Shown here: piece after piece, positions 60,456-64,000 of the stretch
Position numbering within the stretch: the first letter of the stretch is position 1
Layout: each line of letters opens with the position of its first letter
Position numbers and translations under genes: made by a program
Notes under the pieces: generated by a model
Databases searched by the model: none
What the model was told of the DNA's origin: nothing
What the model saw: only the letters and a program-made list of their open reading frames with translations
Assembly: GCA_029216955.1 (NCBI GenBank)
Contig: JANAVB010009599.1
Span: 2,231,240 to 2,295,239, forward strand
Direction: 5' to 3'
Source: Iris pallida
Taxonomy: Eukaryota; Streptophyta; Magnoliopsida; Asparagales; Iridaceae
Length of the DNA: 64,000 nucleotides

Positions 60456-60954
60456 TGTCACGACCCGCTTCCGAATAATCGGACACGAGTCGGACACGCC
60501 AGCCTTCATTGTTAGACACAATGAAGTAAGCTGTACCAATATCTAGGGATAACTATGAATCAAGATACATGGATGAAAGTAATCACAGCATCTAATATAA
60601 CGTACCCAGAATGATCACCATAATCCATAAATCCATATATCAAATTTTACTAATCATCAGGAATGAAATGTACAATATCTAGAAGTAAAACTAAATAGTC
60701 TAAACCTGAAGCCTCAAGCTAGTCTCATCCTGCTCAGCTAATATCCTGGGCTCTGGCCCATAGAGTAGAATGGTACCCTGCAAGTACACCTGCAACATAT
60801 CCTAGTAAAGATCGGAGCTAAGTATATCCAAGGAAATGAACATGGACATCATGGTATGAACAAGAAACAGAAAATATATATAAAGTACGAGAAATGAGAC
60901 AAGCCATGAAACTGAGCAGGAAATACTGAAAGTAAAACAAGGAACATGGTATGA

Positions 60955-61060
60955 GTCCTGAACATGAAATACAACCTGAACATGAAGTACAACCTGAACA
61001 TGAAATACAACCTGAACATGAAATACAACCATGAATCCTGAAATACAACCTGAATCCTGA
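60955..61060. repeat. 18-bp tandem repeat in LTR J
   Basis: About five units of ACATGAAATACAACCTGA, the last ones diverged. Confidence 0.85.
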
Positions 61061-61132
61061 CATGTGCAATATTGAAATACTTCTAGATTGTGTGATCGGC
61101 TTGGGTAGATACAATGAACATGAAATGGTACG

Positions 61133-61182
61133 GCTTTGGTCCCGCGTGTACGATGCGGGACCCAAGCTATTCACATGAATAG
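61133..61182. repeat. Two adjacent hairpins in LTR J
   Basis: GCTTTGGTCCCGC (61133-61145) and GCGGGACCCAAGC (61155-61167) pair at 12 of 13 bases around a 9-base loop. CTATTCA-CA-TGAATAG (61167-61182) is a perfect 7-bp inverted repeat directly after. Confidence 0.8.
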
Positions 61183-62404
61183 TGACAGGGTTTGATCACA
61201 TATCTATAGTATTTTCCCTCCCAGACACAAGTAATATATGAAACATGAAACCAGACAATACCGTGATACATCGTGTCAATCAAGGAGATTCAAGAATGAA
61301 CATGCAAGACATGAGAAATGAACAAATCTGAGGAGTATACTTGCCTGGCTCCGGGTGATCAAGTAGGGGTAGTAAAGCTGGAAATCCTCCTGATAGATGG
61401 TTACAAATAATTAATATAAATCCATATGTTAACAATTAATATTAAACTAGTTGGTTACTATATTCTAGGGTTCAAGACTTGATTACCAACCACTCAAAAG
61501 TAATTAACCAATGTTAGATCCTATAATTGCCACAAGGATATCCTAATATAGAAGCATATAACTATAATACTAGCTAAGTGACTTAGGCAACTAATAGTCT
61601 GTACAGCTCATCCCAAGTCACTGGATGGCGGCAATTGGTCACTGAAACAGCCCATTCCCAGTGTGAGGCTGGTATCCTCAAATCCTGAACCAGAATATTA
61701 TTAATCTTAACCATTACTAGTACTACTCACCCTTACAAGGCATGGTACATACCCTCTTAGTTAGGACAACTGATTTCTCAGTCCAGGTAAATACTGCTAC
61801 ATTATCGGTCCAATAAAATTTACTGACATGAATCGGTCTTATCTAAGACTGATATATACCAGTCTAATTGCCTCGAATATTTTCCTGAAGATGATTCTTA
61901 AATCTCTGATAATATTCAGTCCAAGATAGGAATGAAACAAGTCAATCTCAGGTTCCTTCCACTACCATCTACTGCAATCCCCTGAATACTCAAAAGAGCT
62001 GAACTTAATCAAATCATTCTAAGTGTCCATCACACTGTTAGCTCAGGTTACTACCTACACATTCTAATTTCAGTTTCCCTCATGTTTGCTTATTGATATC
62101 AACCAATGTATTCATGGGGTTAGGCTATATGCCATAGAGACAAGCAACAGTTGATGTATTAACCTATCTATATATATTCTCAGGTGTCAGAAAATCAATT
62201 CCTAATTAGGAAATTACAGGTCTCAGTCCTAATCAGAACTGAGAACAAAACAGTCCAAGGTTGATACCCCTATCCAGGCCAACAACAGGGCAAAATACAA
62301 CCTTATCTAGTTGATACATCCAGTCTTAAATCAGGACTCTATCAGTCCTAGCAAAGACTGATATACACCAGACCAACTGTGTAATCAAAACTGTCCAAAT
62401 GTGT

Positions 62405-62606
62405 ACTCAATATCATTTCAAATATGAAATCAGTATCAGTCCACATATGAATTCAAGTATAATTTCAAATATGAACTCAATATCATTTCAAATGTGAAAT
62501 CAGTATCATTCCACATGTGAATTCAAGTATTATTTCAAATGTGAACATAATATCATTTCAAATGTGAAATCAGTATCAATCCACATGTGAATTCAAGTAT
62601 TATAGG
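62405..62606. repeat. ~72-bp tandem repeat in LTR J
   Basis: About three higher-order units made of ATTTCAAATGTGAA(A/C)T and CCACATGTGAATTCAAGTAT sub-motifs. Confidence 0.8.
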
Positions 62607-64000
62607 AAAGCTAATATCGATACATGTCAACCTCACCTATATATTGAATAGGTTCCTATCACCACTCAGGTAAACTGAGCCCTGTTATATGAATTTTCAT
62701 ATCAAATGGTCACTCAAGAATTATTCCTGGTAAGTCTGATTCACTGCAGCATCTCGATCAATGCTGTCAAGCCTAGGAATCATTTCCTGACACCAACAGA
62801 CACCTATATAACCTATCTGAACTTGAACTCATTTCCTTCAACAATATCTTCATATCATCATATCATAGTGTATAATATACACAAAACTAATTTAGCTAGA
62901 CGTTAGCTGAACCTGAGTTCATCCTAACTTAAATTCTATGATACACATACCATTTCACTCAAAATTCAGGATGCAGACATCAACTATGATGATTAGAAAA
63001 TAGGATTTCACTTAATTAACTAATTGAGCATCTAAATCAAGATATAACAGAATACTTCTTACAGATAAAAATTATATAAAATACACTTGGAAAGCTAACC
63101 ACTGATACATAAGCTTAAATATTGATAGGGTTCAGACATGCTGCAACTATTAGATTATTAAGATACTTGTTAAACTGGAATATACATATAATAAGTCCAA
63201 TTACACACAGTCACATTTAATACTCTTATTCACATTTAAATAGGAATTAAATAATGAGAAGATGAAGATTTACCTGAAAATGAATCCGCTCTCAAGCAAG
63301 CTGCTAAATCAAGGAGTCGGATAGGGTCCTCACGTACCCGTACTGCCGATGCAACCTATGTAACATTTTATCAAACAAAATCGAGCTCAGACCAACAAAA
63401 CTGCCAATTCGAGTTCCCTCTATTTCTTTCGAACTTCGGAAACGAAATCAAGCTCAGATTCTCATGGATCGAAAGTTCGATTCAGAGGAAATAGAGAATT
63501 TGAGAAGATCCAAACACCTCAGAAATGAATCCATACTCGACAATGAAATTTATAGGTCTGCAGGAAGTAAACGAGAATTTGAGATGTTTACTTACGAATT
63601 GGTTATTGGTTTTGAATGTTCGATTCTCTGATCCAGTACACAATTGACCAAAGCACCTGCACGAAATCCGATCATCGAGAGTGATGATAATTCTATTCGT
63701 GAGTCAAAGGATTCGCTTAATCATCAAGAATTCAGGTTGAAGGAGTCAAAACTTACAAATCTGGATCCATTCGATTCGAAGGAGTCGTAGATCTGGTCGA
63801 AAAGATCTCAAAGAGTTGCTAGAACGTATCCGTCGATTTGGCGGCAAATTCCACAATAATCGGATATGGCTCAATCGATTTCGATCAGGAGTTCGTCAAC
63901 TAGAATTACTAAAATGATCAAGCATTCCGAAATTGACAATCCATGATAATTTCTTTCACCTCGGTTGCGGCTGCTAATTCCTGGTCGAACGTTGCTGCAG

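Larger units (their letters stand above)
60456..64000 (-). mobile_element. LTR J, running off the right edge
   Basis: Begins (plus strand) TGTCACGACCCGC at 60456, matching in reverse the LTR end at 11760. No ORF resembles a protein. Minus-strand sequence from 64000 to 63280 has repeated GTAAGT and TGCAG motifs of splice-site type, whose meaning is unclear. The start of this LTR is outside the window, and part of the far right may be internal or flanking DNA. Confidence 0.5.

Noticed and set aside
60818..61174. Minus-strand ORF with Cys-Ser repeats (SCSGCIS)
   Set aside because: It is the translation of the 18-bp tandem repeat, whose period keeps the frame open.
1..64000. A host protein-coding gene, tRNA or rRNA
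   Set aside because: Every ORF with recognisable domains is a retrotransposon protein; no cloverleaf or rRNA sequence was seen. A tRNAscan and Rfam search would settle this.

Overview
The window is nuclear DNA from a large-genome flowering plant. I infer this from wall-to-wall plant-type LTR retrotransposons (Ty3/gypsy chromoviruses of the Tekay/Del kind, a Tat/Ogre-type element, a Ty1/copia element), nested insertions, TG...CA long terminal repeats (LTRs) of 2.9-3.6 kb, and C-to-T decay. I found no host gene, rRNA, tRNA or prokaryotic signal. The species cannot be named from the sequence.

Layout. 1-9902 (minus): a non-autonomous Tat/Ogre-like element with one intact 1568-codon gag-protease ORF, no reverse transcriptase or integrase, a long structured 3' noncoding region, and LTRs rich in GCCGCAT motifs; its 3' LTR runs off the left edge. 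9903-11760: the 3' part of a plus-strand LTR into which that element inserted. 11761-13400: unassigned, GC-rich then AT-rich. 13400-14228 and 33224-36800: a decayed minus-strand Ty1/copia element. Its 3' untranslated part is split by 14229-33223, a head-to-tail Tekay-like pair in the order LTR, internal, LTR, internal, LTR. Each LTR of the pair carries an array of 34-bp hairpin units. 37560-42869 (minus): remains of another chromovirus, one LTR with internal sequence on both sides. 42870-48866 (minus): an apparently non-coding element with a tRNA-Met primer site, sitting inside that chromovirus's integrase. 48867-49061 and 59946-60455: a minus-strand LTR split by 49062-59940, a complete plus-strand Tekay-like element with a perfect 5-bp target duplication (AGAAC). 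60456-64000: another minus-strand LTR running off the right edge.

How the parts relate. No chromovirus copy here looks able to act alone. Copy A has a broken gag but a full-length pol. Copy B has a broken gag and an integrase Glu-to-Lys change. The 49-60 kb element has stops, frameshifts and an RNase H Asp-to-Asn change. The Tat-like element has intact gag-protease but no pol, so it would need enzymes in trans. The less ordinary content is structural: LTR-embedded hairpin arrays, a GCCGCAT array shared by unrelated elements, a promoter cassette shared between a Tat-like and a copia LTR, co-varying hairpins in the Tat-like 3' region, and a gag segment present inside the LTR.
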